A stretch of 64,000 bases of DNA from Diadophis punctatus similis (lineage: Eukaryota > Chordata > Lepidosauria > Squamata > Dipsadidae). Positions 49,081 through 59,980 of the stretch are shown piece by piece. The position numbers were made by a program, and so were the translations under genes. Below the pieces are notes generated by a model, which was not told where the DNA came from, did not search any database, and saw only the letters and a list, made by a program, of their open reading frames with translations. How positions within the stretch are numbered: position 1 is the first letter of the stretch; every line of letters begins with the position of its first letter. The stretch spans positions 40,748,720 through 40,812,719 of the forward strand of contig JALIGW010000002.1 in assembly GCA_023053685.1 (NCBI GenBank). Direction: 5' to 3'.

Positions 49081-50975
49081 GATGAAAATGCCAAATCCAA
49101 TCTGAACATCTCCTTCATTGTGTAACCAGTCATAATTTATTAAATATATAAACCACCCAAATCCCCTTTCAGAGACAGGGGAGAGAGCCACAGCTAGGAG
49201 AATGGTCAGATAAGAAGCAGAAGGAATGTAGACAAATGTGGCAAATGTCTCCTAAGGGATCCTGTCTAGTTTCTGAAGTTGTAAAGGTAACAAGGGAGAA
49301 ATACGTATATATTTGGATTTGAAAGAATCTGTTAAAATTTACAATAAATTGGAATTGTTTCACATGGGCATGCTTCCTGTTTCAACTACCTTACACAATT
49401 GACAATTGGTGGGAGAGGGAGTCAGAAAAATCCAGATTGTAGTCCAACCCCTTTTTAATTACACTGATTCATGACATATATAAAAAATAGATGGGCCTTC
49501 ATGATTGCAGTTACAGATGGATGGTTTTGGGACACACACATACACACACACAAGATACCCCTGTCCCATCCACATGAGTTGCTCTAATTCTCAAGTCTTT
49601 TCCTTAAAAAAATCCTTTCTTTTTTAATAAATTATTTGTTTTACCACTAGAAATGTCACATCTAATACCAGCATTGTTTTAATGTTAGAACTTTAATAAT
49701 TTTTATACTTTTCCCCCTTGTAATTTTGATTCCTAGATCCCGAAGCCATTTTGAATTTCAGAAATGCTCAATATCTGTAAACATGTACATTTTCTAATGA
49801 ATGAAAACTCTGTGGATTTTCATTTTAGGAAACAATAGCCAAATATTAAAATTATTATTTTTAAAAAAGTTTGCTGAAAGATTTCTACATTTGTGCATTT
49901 CTGAATGAAAACAGTAACAATGGCCCACATAATACTGCATATGCATTCCCCTTCCACAGTACATTTTCTTTTGTTGAAATAATGGCTGTAAAACATGTTG
50001 AAATTAATTCTGGGGTAATTTGTAGTAATCCTTATTCTAGGAGATAATCAGATTGTCAGAACTTTGCAAGACTCAGAGTTCTGATAAGGTAGCTAAACTT
50101 CTAATTTCTTTTTTTCCTGTAGAGCTCTGATCCTAGTGGATTATAAACTAGCACATCAATTAGAATACATAACTTAATTTTCATATTCCTTTGAATATGA
50201 GTCAGCATCTTTGGTTTTGTGTAAAACGCTAATGGGGGGGGGGAAGTCAAGCTCTTTTCGTGAGTGCTGAACTCATATTTCTCTCGCCCACGGTGTACCT
50301 GGGACACCTGCAAATGAAAAACCCACTTCTGGTCTCAGTATGCATGGGGCCTCTCCCTGCAGACAGTCATGGTGGCCAGCGACTGATAAGAGCAGCCAAA
50401 GTAATTTGAGCAATCTTGGCAGAGATGGTGAATGCTGTTTTTCAATGCCTGAATAGGGCAGAAGTTTTTCAATTTTAGGGTAACAGATCATAGAAGAAGA
50501 CATCTGTTTATCTGAGGATTCTGATTGTTTTCATAAGCTGGTGATTTAGGCATTATAAATCTATGTCAAATCTGAGGTCCTTGTAGAATAATCTTCATCT
50601 TGGCGATTTATTAGGTTTTCCATATCATGAATCAACATTAATGATAGTATCTATTATATTTTTATGAATTTGGACCTTACTATTATTCTAATTGGTTTCT
50701 CAGCCTATTTAATTTCATAATAGGAACATTTTCTCTTTTCTTTCTAAAAAAATTGGCCAATTTTAGAAAAAAGAAAACTTTACAGGTTTATACCTTATTC
50801 TCATTCCTTACAACAGCACTTTGTATTTTCACAAGAAGTCATACTGTGATATCAAAAGGCTGCCTGGCTATCTCTAAACCAGTTCAAGTATAGCATTCAG
50901 GTTGAGTGAGTGATGTTTCACTGTCCGTTGTTTACCCTTAATATTTAGGTGATGCTATTTTCCCACTTCATATTG
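49081..50975. other. Unique sequence, no gene seen
   Basis: Contains a short (AC)n at about 49532-49552 and a G run near 50234. No recognised gene or repeat. Confidence 0.5.
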
Positions 50976-50989
50976 TAAGCAGTGTAAAA

Positions 50990-51347
50990 AAAGGGACACG
51001 GTGGCTCAGGGCTAAGACGCTGAGCTTGTCGATCAAAAGGTCGGCAGTTGAGCGGTTCGAATCCCTAGTGCTGCATAATGGGATGAGCTCCCGTTACTTG
51101 TCCCAGCTTCTGCCAACCTAGCAGTTCGAAAGCATGTAAAAAATGTAAGTAGAAAAATAGGGACCACCTTTGGTGGGAAGGTAACAGCATTCCATGTGTC
51201 TTTGGCATTTAGTCATGCCGGCCACATGACCATGGAGACATCTTCGGACAGCGCTGGCTCTTTGGCTTTGAAACGGAGATGAGCACTGCCCCCTAGAGTC
51301 GGGAATGACTAACACATATGTGCGAGGGGAACCTTTACCTTTACCTT
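50990..51347 (+). mobile_element. Sauria-type SINE with BovB-like tail, complete
   Basis: A 14-bp direct repeat taagcagtgtaaaa flanks it (50976-50989 and 51348-51361). The head has a pol III A-box region gtggctcagggctaag (51001-51016) and a perfect B box GGTTCGAATCC (51054-51064). The body includes cttctgccaacctagcag and catgccggccacatgacca. The tail gagtcgggaatgac..acacatatgtgcgagggg followed by (acctttacctt)n resembles the BovB 3' end, implying mobilisation by BovB. Confidence 0.9.
51054..51064 (+). promoter_or_regulatory. RNA polymerase III B box in SINE
   Basis: Exact match to the GGTTCGAATCC consensus, 50 bp after the A-box region. Confidence 0.8.
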
Positions 51348-51361
51348 TAAGCAGTGTAAAA

Positions 51362-52052
51362 TGTACCAAGTATGAATTCTTACATCTGCTGGTTTTATAA
51401 ACACATATGAACAGAACATTCAGTAACAAGCCAAATACAGCCTAGGACTGACTGTTCTCTAACATTCAACTGTTTTTACTCTTACTTTTTATTCATAATA
51501 CTCTTTTATGAACTATATATCTGACTTCTGTTACAGAAGTAAGAAACAGTGTGGACTATGACAATCTCACATCTGTCTAGGAACATGAATCATGGATATG
51601 AAATGACTTGGCATATAACAACAGAAATTTAATAAACAAATACCTGCAGTATGGAAATAAGTGCAAAGAAAAGGAGTTTCAACAACTATGGTAAATTACA
51701 TTTCCGAGCATTCTATGATTGGCTGAAATTTCAAGGTGGAAGTAATACTTTTGCTTTTCTTTTTAAACCAAGGATGTAATGTGCATCTTTATATGCAAAG
51801 GATGTCTTTTATCCTTGAGCATTTGCTCTACTCCTGAATCTGGTAATAGATCCTACTGGACTTTTACATGTTTGCTTTTTCTTTCTAAGCCTCTGGCAAT
51901 CAATGATAAATGAATTATTCAGATATTAAACATACAGCTAATTATTGATACTTACTGCACAAATCAAGCAAGGGTTAGCCTAAGGAACCTCTTTTTTGCT
52001 AGTGTGTTAGATAAATATTACTTTTAAAAGATAGAATTCATTGCTTGAAGAG
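51362..52052. other. Unique sequence
   Basis: Nothing recognised. Confidence 0.5.
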
Positions 52053-52303
52053 CACCTCATTCAGATGTGATATACTGTATGCAGTACAAGGCAGTAGGAC
52101 ATGTGCAAATCTGTACATTGGAGTAACAAAACAACCATTTCACAAACACATGGCATAACATAGGAGAACAAACCCATCAGGATAAGATTCAGCAGTTCAA
52201 CTGCATTTGAAAGGCAAAGGCTAGTCTGGACAGAGAGGACTGCTGTTTTGAAAGAGGGGTCAAAGAGGCCATCTACATTAAAATTGAACAGCCTTCTCTC
52301 AAC

Positions 52304-52341
52304 AGAGGGAGAGGGATATGACACCATATCCCTCTCCCTCT
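52304..52341. repeat. 17-bp perfect hairpin
   Basis: Arms agagggagagggatatg and catatccctctccctct with a 4-base loop (acac), inside the Penelope-like element. Confidence 0.9.
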
Positions 52342-52546
52342 CCACCAAACAGAATATGATATCTCCTGTTTACAACACAGTCTTTTTCGCAGTTCTAAAA
52401 AGATTCCACACTCATTTGCAATATTCAGGTTGCCACTGAGGGCAACATATAAACCTCCAAGTAGGCTTAATGACTCTCAGAAAAAGTGCTATCAACCTGC
52501 AAAGGACTGCAAAGAATATAAATTATTCCATTCCCTTCAGTCAGAA

Positions 52547-52579
52547 CTGAAGAAGCTTCTTGGATAGAAGTGAAATGTC
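52547..52579 (+). promoter_or_regulatory. Hammerhead-ribozyme-like motif in Penelope 3' end
   Basis: ctgaaga, then a stem gcttct/agaagt with loop tggat, then gaaa and gtc. The closing G:T pair keeps the stem. Compared with the hammerhead core (CUGANGA, stem II, GAAA) there is one extra A before the stem. Hammerhead motifs are known in Penelope-like elements, but catalytic ability is not shown here. Confidence 0.4.
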
Positions 52580-52979
52580 TTCAAGGAAAAACAAAGAAAG
52601 TCCAATTGCCTGTTGAGAAAGCACCTTTGGGACAATCATGATCTGGACAAGTAAGAATCTCCATAGACACCTCATTCAGAAGCAACCTGATTGCCTTGGA
52701 TTGTGTGTATGTGTACATATTCATGGCTAACTAAATCAAGAATGCCCTGATTGGTTGAGTACCTCGTAGGGTGAAGAGGAAACATAAGCCTGAGCATATG
52801 TCATCAAGACTCATTAAGAAATCCTTCAGGCAATGTATATGCAATGCATTTTAATCCCCTTTGTCTTTATGCTTGCACACAAAAAGTGATCACTCACCCA
52901 AAGATATACTGCTCTTTGGAACAGATAATGAAAGAAAACAAAAATAGGTCAAGTGGGGTATCTAGAGGGAAGATAGGTC

Positions 52980-53400
52980 AAGATGTGTTAATGTTGTTCA
53001 AGATGTGCCACATGGGTCAGGTAGGGCACACAGGGTGATGGTGCATGTTAAGAAGAATGCATGGGGGTTGCAGGGGTATCTTAGAGGTGCTGTGTCAGTC
53101 AGGGATGGCATGTGGGGGGCATGGGTTGGGAAGGGGGCCTGGAGAGTGTGCCTAGATGTGTTGGGAATACATAAGAGGGACCAGGCAGGTCAAATGAAAC
53201 ATGGGAGGTGGCATGGGTTGGGTATATTCTCTCCAGATACCCTACCTGACCTACACAATACCTCTCGCACACCCCCTGGCACCTTTCCTGACCTATTCTG
53301 CCCATACATGCACCCTCCCTAACCGATGCAGCATCTCTGGCACACACAAGAATACCCTTTCCAAATTTCAACCCATCTAACACTTCAAACTGGGTGCTCC
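52980..53400. repeat. GC-rich minisatellite-like foldback
   Basis: Imperfect copies of a unit with gaggtgctgtgtcagtcagg (53087) recur in the opposite orientation at about 53300-53342 (gagatgctgcatcggttagg when read on the minus strand). Nearby phrases such as gtcaggtagggca and tggtgcatg also repeat. The family is not recognised. Confidence 0.4.
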
Positions 53401-53429
53401 TTTCCGCACCCAGCAGCAGACACTGTATT

Positions 53430-54025
53430 TTTGCATTTTGTATTTGTTTATTTGTCAAGCATATATGATTATAAGCAAAGTATAACCAGTAAAACATGAT
53501 TGAATATATATGTAATAGTACAAGCATGAATAAGAGTACAAGAAGTATGAATATATGGATACATTAGGACAGGAACGGTAGGCACGATTGTGCACTTATG
53601 CATGCCCCTTACCGACCTCTTAGGAATGGGGTGAGGTCGATGATAGATAATCTGAGGTTGAAGTTTTTGGGATTAGGGGAAGAAACTACTGAGCCAGGTA
53701 AAGTGGTCCAGGCATTGACCACTCTGTTGTTGAAGTTGAATTTTTTGCAATCAAGTTTGGAGCGGTTTACATAAAGTTTGTATCTATTGTGAGCTCGTGT
53801 ATTATTGCGGTTGAAGCTGAAGTAGTCGTTAACAGGTGGGACATTGTGGCAGATAATTTTGTGAGCTACACTTAGGTCAGATCGAAGGCGGCGTAGTTCT
53901 AAATTTTCAGGTCCCAAAATTTCAAGTCTGGTTTCATAAGGTATTCTGTTGTGAACAGAGGAATGTAATACTCTTCTTGTGAAGTATCTCTGGACATTCT
54001 CAATTGTGTTAATGTCTGATAGACT
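53430..54025 (-). mobile_element. LINE 3' end (CR1/L2 clade) with ORF2 C-terminus
   Basis: The minus-strand frame 53917-53609 encodes 102 residues. It contains ENLELRRLRSDLSVAHKIIC, then NRNNTRAHNRYKLYVNRSK, FNNRVVNAWTTLPGSVVSS and NFNLRLSIIDL. This is the typical order at the C-terminus of CR1/L2-clade reverse transcriptase proteins. The 3' end on + is tttgtttatttgtcaag, an AAATA-type tail on the minus strand. The family is distinct from the CR1 copies with ttccaactctg ends and is shared with 1945-2395. Confidence 0.82.
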
Positions 54026-55343
54026 GTCTTGGACTTATAGCTTCCTGCTGCCTTCCCATCGACTTTCTCCCTGCAACATCCAGGCTTCAGCAGAAAAAAA
54101 AATCATGGTTACAGTTTACCATTGTTGTGAATGCAGAAAAGGTTTATTCCTCATTTGTTTTCCCTCTACCTGAAATCCTTGACTAACCCTTAGAGAAGGA
54201 GAAGAAATAGAATCACCCAACCACACCATGATAGTTTTGTTCATCTACAAGATTGTTCTGCTTGGTTATCTCAGTGCCCCAAATGCAGCAGTGCAGTAAA
54301 ACCCTTTTCACGATGCATCTATATATAGAAAAAGAATGAGCATTGAGCATCAATTTATTCATAACTCTCCTTCTATGCAGATGTTATTGCTGAAGATGTA
54401 AGTAGTCCAGATAACCCTCCTGCACCTCACTAACATTACAGAAATTATATCAGCTTCTTGCAGGCTGTCCTGTGTTTGACCCATTTTTTCAATTAACTCC
54501 TGGAAGAGAGATTGCTTAAGCAAGCTTCTAAGTTGCTTTCTTAAGGGCACAATGCTTCCTTACCAAGCACAAGCTGTGAACTAACAACCTCCCTCCTTTG
54601 ACCTTAATAAGTTAGTAGGTTCCTTTCACCTTTCATGCCATTCACGCCTTGCTGCCAAACATCTTAACTAGGCATAGAGCTTGGGTTATTCTATAGTTTT
54701 CTCTGTGCATATTGCCTGCTCACCTGTCTTCTTTCCCTTTTTAAATAGTAGAATCTAAGTACAGAAAACATATAATTTATTTCTGATTAATCATCTCCTG
54801 ACCAGAATGAACATTCCAAGGGATGGAGGAGGACTATAGAAGATTTGTGGCAACCCCCTTGTGAGCAGATGACATAGCAATTCCTCCTTATCTTAGGCTC
54901 ATCACAGAGATTGTGGGAGGAATCACTCTGATGCGGAAATTTTCATTAATAAGCTCTTATTATTATTATTCTGGCACAATCTCTTGCATTAAACTGTTGG
55001 TAAACAGTGGCTTTAAATTTGCCAAGAATACAGACATTATACAGAGAAGATGTCGATATACCCAAAACTATCAGCTTCTTCCCAGGAGACAATTATGTTG
55101 AGCATGTGATATTTAGAGGACACTAACAACATTTGAGTGTACTAGTGACGGGCATGATTTAATCCAAATGTCCACATTGTAGATGTTCTGGGCACTATAT
55201 TTGAATAGGGTATAGAATATCTTAGAATCTGTATGCACATCCATTCCTGATTTTACAAGCAACTACTTATTCAACATTTTGTGAAATGTTACAGTGGAAA
55301 GGACAGAAATTTGCCAGTACAACCTCACTGGTTCAGCATATGC
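54026..55343. other. Unique sequence, no gene seen
   Basis: No recognised gene or repeat. Confidence 0.5.
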
Positions 55344-55531
55344 TATAGGTAATCCTTGATTTATTACCATAATTGAACCCAGAACTATGGTTGTAAGTCA
55401 TGGAAGCCATTACACGGGTCACTATATGACCATGTCAGTTTTTTCAACCTTTTTTGTGGTGGTTGTTAAGCCAACACTGTGATCATTAAATTAACACTTG
55501 CATTAATTAAACAAATCTGTTATACCGAATG

Positions 55532-56004
55532 TCTACGGAGATTCTCAGTCATCCAGGTCGTGGTTGTCTCAAAGGTGCTTTTTCTTGTTTTTTTTGAAGA
55601 CGTATGAACCGATTTCCAGAAAAAAATTGCAGAGTACACACTTCAGTTTGAGATGCAGACAACATAGACTTATCCCCAACAACCTGCACCTGTGTTCAAC
55701 AGTAAAGAGACACAGGGTAGAAAACATCCTGCAGAAAACATAGCTCTACAACACAGTCCTTTCAGCAGTTCCAAGAAGGTTCCACAGTCAGTTGCACGAC
55801 TCCGGTGGCCTGAGGACACAGACAAACTTCCAAGTGGCCTCAGTGACTCTCTAAAAGAATGCAAATGACAAGCCGTCTACAAGGAATATAAATCCTTCCA
55901 TTCCCCACCATCCAGTCAGAGCTGAAGAAGCTTCTTGGAAGAGAAGCGAAACGTCTTCAAAGAAAAACAAAGTCCAGTTGTCTCTTGAAAAAGCACCTTT
56001 GGGA
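55532..56004 (+). mobile_element. Penelope-like element, 5'-inverted, 14-bp duplication
   Basis: Flanked by tgttataccgaatg (55518-55531) and tgttatactgaatg (56005-56018), 13 of 14 matching. The first about 75 bp (tctacggagattctcagtca to tgaagacg) are the reverse complement of the element's own 3' end. The forward part then carries the same 3' region as 52066-52667: acacagtcctttcagcagtt, ggaatataaatccttccatt, the ctgaagaagc motif, and gcacctttggga. The coding portion is almost absent. Confidence 0.82.
55922..55955 (+). promoter_or_regulatory. Hammerhead-ribozyme-like motif in Penelope 3' end
   Basis: ctgaaga, stem gcttct/agaagc, then gaaac and gtc. The stem pairs perfectly here, while the copy at 52547 has a G:T end pair. 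The same one-base deviation from the hammerhead core applies. Confidence 0.4.
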
Positions 56005-56282
56005 TGTTATACTGAATGGCCATTTAGTTGCCAGAAACTGGATGTAATTCTAGAAATTGGTAAAAAACACCAAAAATCATGATCGCATAACTGTGGAATG
56101 CTATAAAATGGACATAAATGGGAGCTGGTTGCCAAGCACACAAAATGAGTCAAAGTGACTGCGGGGCGTGTGTGCAGCCATTGGAAATCAGGCCATCAGT
56201 AACTTTTTTGGGGGGGGACTCCATCATAAATTTGAATGGTTACTAAGGGATTGGTCATTGAGTGTGGACTGTCTGTATTGTA

Positions 56283-57603
56283 GATACTGTCTGTCACAAT
56301 ACTAATGTACAATTAAATCCAGTATATTCCTGTTTCTTGGATATATTTCTGAGTGGAATTATGAAATGTGTCCTGAAAATATTTTTGTTGCTTTAAGAAA
56401 TTGTAAGGATAATTCTAAAAGTAGGACAGGAGAAATAGTTTAAATTAGTTTATGGAGACTGAGAAGGTAAGCTAAAATATTACACTAATTTGTAACAGCT
56501 AATGAAATGAGGAGGCAGGCTTTCATTCATCTTTCTTTTATATGTAAAACTATTTCTGTACTTCATTGGCAATCATGTAGATATTGAAAAACATATTTTA
56601 TACTTCACATACTCTCAGATGATGTATTTTATATCTGGGTGTATATGCTGATATCTGATATGTAAAAGAAGATAAATAGTAAGTAATAATGGTCTCCGTG
56701 TTTCTGGGAAAGCAACATTATCTAAACAGATTGTCCCACTCATAATATACAATCTATTAATTAATGAAATACTTATGCAAATATATATAAAAAAAAGAAA
56801 ATGTCAATCAGTGTACATGAATGTATCACCATTCTTGTTCTTGAATGTGATGTAAAATCTTGAATGTGAGGCATTAGTGGTGTTACTATTAGGCTTGGAG
56901 TACAAATACTTTCAGAATTGTAATAAACCTGCCAATAAAACAATAAAGAAGAAAAATATTTTTCTTGCCCCTTGCACCTCCAGATCTCTCAAAATTTTCT
57001 CCAAAAAACTCCCCAACTTTCAGAACAAAATTTGAGGGATGCAGAGGAGGGCCTGCTACAGGAGATGGCAGATAGAAAATGTATTCCATCGAAAATATCA
57101 CAATCCTTCTGGGATAGTGAAGGCATTGTCCTTACTTCCTTAATGGCTGGTCCCATTTGGTGTTGACAAGGGAAGAGTTACTCCTTTGGTCTCCTCCTTT
57201 GTGGGGTGCCATGGCGTTTGTCATTATCACTTCTCCTGTTTGATATCTAAATGAAACCACTGAGTGAGGTCATTTGTCAGTTTGGCATTAACAGTATGCT
57301 GACTGATACCCAGTGATCCGGCCAAGTGGCTATTGCCAGCCATATAAATTTATGTAATGAACAAAGTGAACCAAGAAATGTAACCCCTAGTTTACACATG
57401 TTGGAGAAAAATACACCAAACTGATATGAGTGGATTAAGATAAATGAGTCCGTCCCTGTTCTTGTTGATTTTTGATATTCAATCTGGCTTTTAAAAGATT
57501 CTTTTATTTTTTTATCTGTGCCTCTAACAATGAGAATACAAATAATGATACTTGGCAATCAAGAACATTTTATTATAAAAATAATTAATTATATATTGAT
57601 ACA
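56283..57603. other. Unique sequence, no gene seen
   Basis: No recognised gene or repeat. Confidence 0.5.
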
Positions 57604-58012
57604 TATAGGTATATAAGTCCTCAACTTATAATCACAACTGAGTCCAAAATTTCCATTGGTAAGCAAGACAGTTGTACCCCATTTTATGACCTTTTTGTCA
57701 CAGTTGTTAAGTGACTCACTCTAGCTGATAAATGAATCATGTTATCGTTAATCAAATCTGGGTCCCCCATTGACTTTACTTGTCAGAAGCTGGTTGGGAA
57801 GGTTACAAATGGTGATCACATGACCATGAGACAGGGCAACTGTCATAAATACACATGTTTAGTTGTCAAGTGGCTGAATTTTGATCACGTGACCATGGGA
57901 ATGCTGCAATGGTTATAAGTGTGAAAACCTGACATAAGTCACTTTTCTCAGTGCTGTTGTACCTGCAGACAGTCATTAAATGAATGGTTGTAAGTCAAGG
58001 ACTATTTGTACT
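57604..58012. mobile_element. Palindromic DNA-transposon-like repeat
   Basis: The ends are imperfect inverted repeats: ataagtcctcaacttataa near 57613 and ttgtaagtcaaggactatt near 57989. Symmetrical internal phrases are present (ggtgatcacatgaccatgag and gatcacgtgaccatggga). No coding frame. This resembles a common squamate repeat, but I cannot name it and see no clear duplication. Confidence 0.6.
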
Positions 58013-58086
58013 TTAAAAATGTCTGGTCAATAGATGCCAATAGCGTTAGCCATTAAGAGCGTTCTTCTATAAAACTGTAATGGTAC

Positions 58087-58725
58087 TGTTGTGGCCAGGT
58101 CGAGTCCAGGGCAATTAGCAGCCGATCCCGAGGATTCGGAGGTAGTGAGGGTGCAGTACAGAAGACCGGTGTTCCTGGCACCAGAGACGGACAGTGAAGA
58201 GGACGTGGGATCAGAGGCTGGCGAACAATTAGAACCTGATGCATCTCCTGAGATTAGTGACTCAGAAGAAGAGGAGGAAGCTCTTCTGGATGCCAGAGCA
58301 CGCAGGTTCTCAAAGAGACATGAGTGGCTAATCAGGAGGAGGCTTCCTCATGAGTAGTAATGCAGGGCTTGACCATGCCCTGAGGGTATTTAAGGGTCTG
58401 TCAAGAGGAGCTTCATTGCAGAGAACAACCTCATTCTGTGGTTTCACCATTTTGCTCTTGTATCTGCAGCTCGGATTATCAAAAGTTAACATTTTTCCTG
58501 TGATTAATGAAAGTTTGGATTTCCGCCAAAACCTCCATGAGGTGAGATAAGGCTCCTTAATTGCTCGCTGAGACTCTAGCCAAATACTGGGAAGACTTTG
58601 TGAATGACTGATATTCTTTTCAAAAGACTCAACTCTGGCTAAGAATTTATTTGCAGTAAAACAATATTGTTTCCAATTCCTTCTTGTGCATCTTATTTTG
58701 GGGGCATACCCGTGGGGACAGAACA
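58087..58725 (+). mobile_element. Solo LTR, 639 bp, 5-bp duplication
   Basis: Starts TGTTGTGGCCAGG and ends GGGGACAGAACA, flanked by the perfect 5-bp repeat ggtac (58082-58086 and 58726-58730). A TATA-like tatttaag lies at 58387-58394. No internal retroviral coding sequence is adjacent. The first 270 bp keep an open frame with many acidic residues (ISDSEEEEEALLDAR). It resembles in style the acidic start of the LTR at 34975 but is diverged from it. Confidence 0.87.
58387..58394 (+). promoter_or_regulatory. TATA-like box in solo LTR
   Basis: tatttaag within the LTR, about 300 bp from its start, in the position expected for U3 end. Confidence 0.45.
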
Positions 58726-58730
58726 GGTAC

Positions 58731-59602
58731 TAAGAAAGGAAATTCAAAGAAAATATTTTCAGCACTTTGTTGAATGAGTTGTCATAGGTCCCATCCATTG
58801 TATAAATTATTGTCATCTTTATTTCAGTCTCACTTTTATTCTGTGCAGGTCCATCTGAAGCTTGAGGAAAAGTACTTATTTCTAGGCTATGTTTTTATAG
58901 ATGAATCAAGCTTGACATCCATAGCAAACTACAATTTTTGGTCTAAAAATATGAAAGGGGGTGAGAGGAGAAAGAATGATTGCTCCAAGAAATGTTCTAG
59001 GAACTGACAGTGACAGGTTGTCCAGCAGTTCTGAAAGAAAGTCTAAGCATGACTTTTATCGATGAGACATTAAAAAAAATAATCTAACTCACGAAAGCTG
59101 TCTGACAAATATGGGACTTCTGAAATATCTCAGTGTCATTCAAAGAGGGGAGGGAAAATCAACAACACCAACATGGTGAAACTGAAATTTGAAGTGCTTT
59201 TTTAATTGAATTTTTTTTGCCTTAATATATAGTAATTATTCATTTCAGAAATTTATGAGGTTGGTAGTAATTTGACTAGTCCATGTATGAGAATCCTAGA
59301 AGTGATATATTAGTCTGAGGAATTTGGACTGTTTTGTACCATCTTCCACAGCATAGAACAAGGTCTAAATTGGGTGGTGATGGAATCCTGATGGACTCTG
59401 ACAGCTGTGAGTAATATTTTCTCAAACGTATCTAAGTTGTTTTCATTAAGTAGATAGAGGCCTGAACTATTGAAATCTTCTAGCACTGGATACAGTGATT
59501 TCTAAGCAATAATCTCTGTCTCACACTGATGCCTATAATGGTTCATTATATCCATAATGTTGCAAGTATTGAAATATGAGGCAGGAGGCTTGAATGAATA
59601 CA
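58731..59602. other. Unique sequence, no gene seen
   Basis: No recognised gene or repeat. Confidence 0.5.
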
Positions 59603-59610
59603 GTCTAGGT

Positions 59611-59972
59611 CAGTGGTGGAATTCATTTTTTTTACTACCGATTCTGTGGGTGTGGCTTGGTGGGCGTGGTGTGGCGTGGCATGCTGGGCATGGTGGGCGT
59701 GGTGTGGTGTGCGTGGCAGGGGAAGTATACTGTAAAATCTCCATTCCCACCCCACTCCAGGGGAAGGATACTGCAAAATCTCCATTCTCACCCCACTCCA
59801 GGGGAAGTTACTGCAAAATCCCCATTTCCTCCCGATCAGCTGGGACTCGGGAGGCAGAGAACAGATGGGGACGGGGCCAGTCAGAAGTTGTATTTACCAG
59901 TTTTCCGAACTACTCAAAATTTCTGCTACCGGTTTTCCAGAACTGGTCAGAACCTGCTGAATCCCATCTCTG
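59611..59972 (+). mobile_element. hAT-type MITE with internal tandem repeats
   Basis: Starts cagtggtggaattcattttt and ends gctgaatcccatctctg. The direct repeat gtctaggt is perfect (59603-59610 and 59973-59980). The interior has ggtgggcgtggtgtgg-type repeats (about 59656-59712) and three tandem copies of about 38 bp containing ggggaag..actg.aaaatc.ccatt (59730-59826). The ends also carry ccggttttccagaactggtc. Confidence 0.9.
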
Positions 59973-59980
59973 GTCTAGGT

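Larger units (their letters stand above)
52066..52667 (+). mobile_element. Penelope-like element 3' end, 13-bp duplication
   Basis: A direct repeat cacctcattcaga flanks the segment (52053-52065 and 52668-52680). On + the frame, broken by stops and shifts, reads YIGVTKQPFHKHM near 52116. This is the YIG half of a GIY-YIG endonuclease. It continues with ERGVKEAIYIKIEQPSLNRG near 52250, a signature of the Penelope C-terminus. Then follows a non-coding 3' region with ctgaagaagcttcttgga (52547) and gcacctttgggaca, ending aatctccataga. 5'-truncated and inactive. Confidence 0.85.
55344..56282. mobile_element. Palindromic repeat, old copy, split by a Penelope-like insertion
   Basis: The left part (aggtaatccttgatttatta, ggttgtaagtcatgg, gtcactatatgaccatg) and right part (gaatggttactaagggattg) correspond to the outer arms of the element at 57604-58012. 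The Penelope-like insertion at 55532-56004 separates them. It is more diverged than the 57.6-kb copy. Confidence 0.55.

Noticed and set aside
53609..53917. 102-residue minus-strand frame as a host gene
   Set aside because: Matches the C-terminus of CR1/L2-clade reverse transcriptase proteins and has a LINE tail.
58091..58357. 88-residue acidic frame as a gene
   Set aside because: Lies inside a solo LTR with exact duplications; no evidence of splicing or coding constraint.
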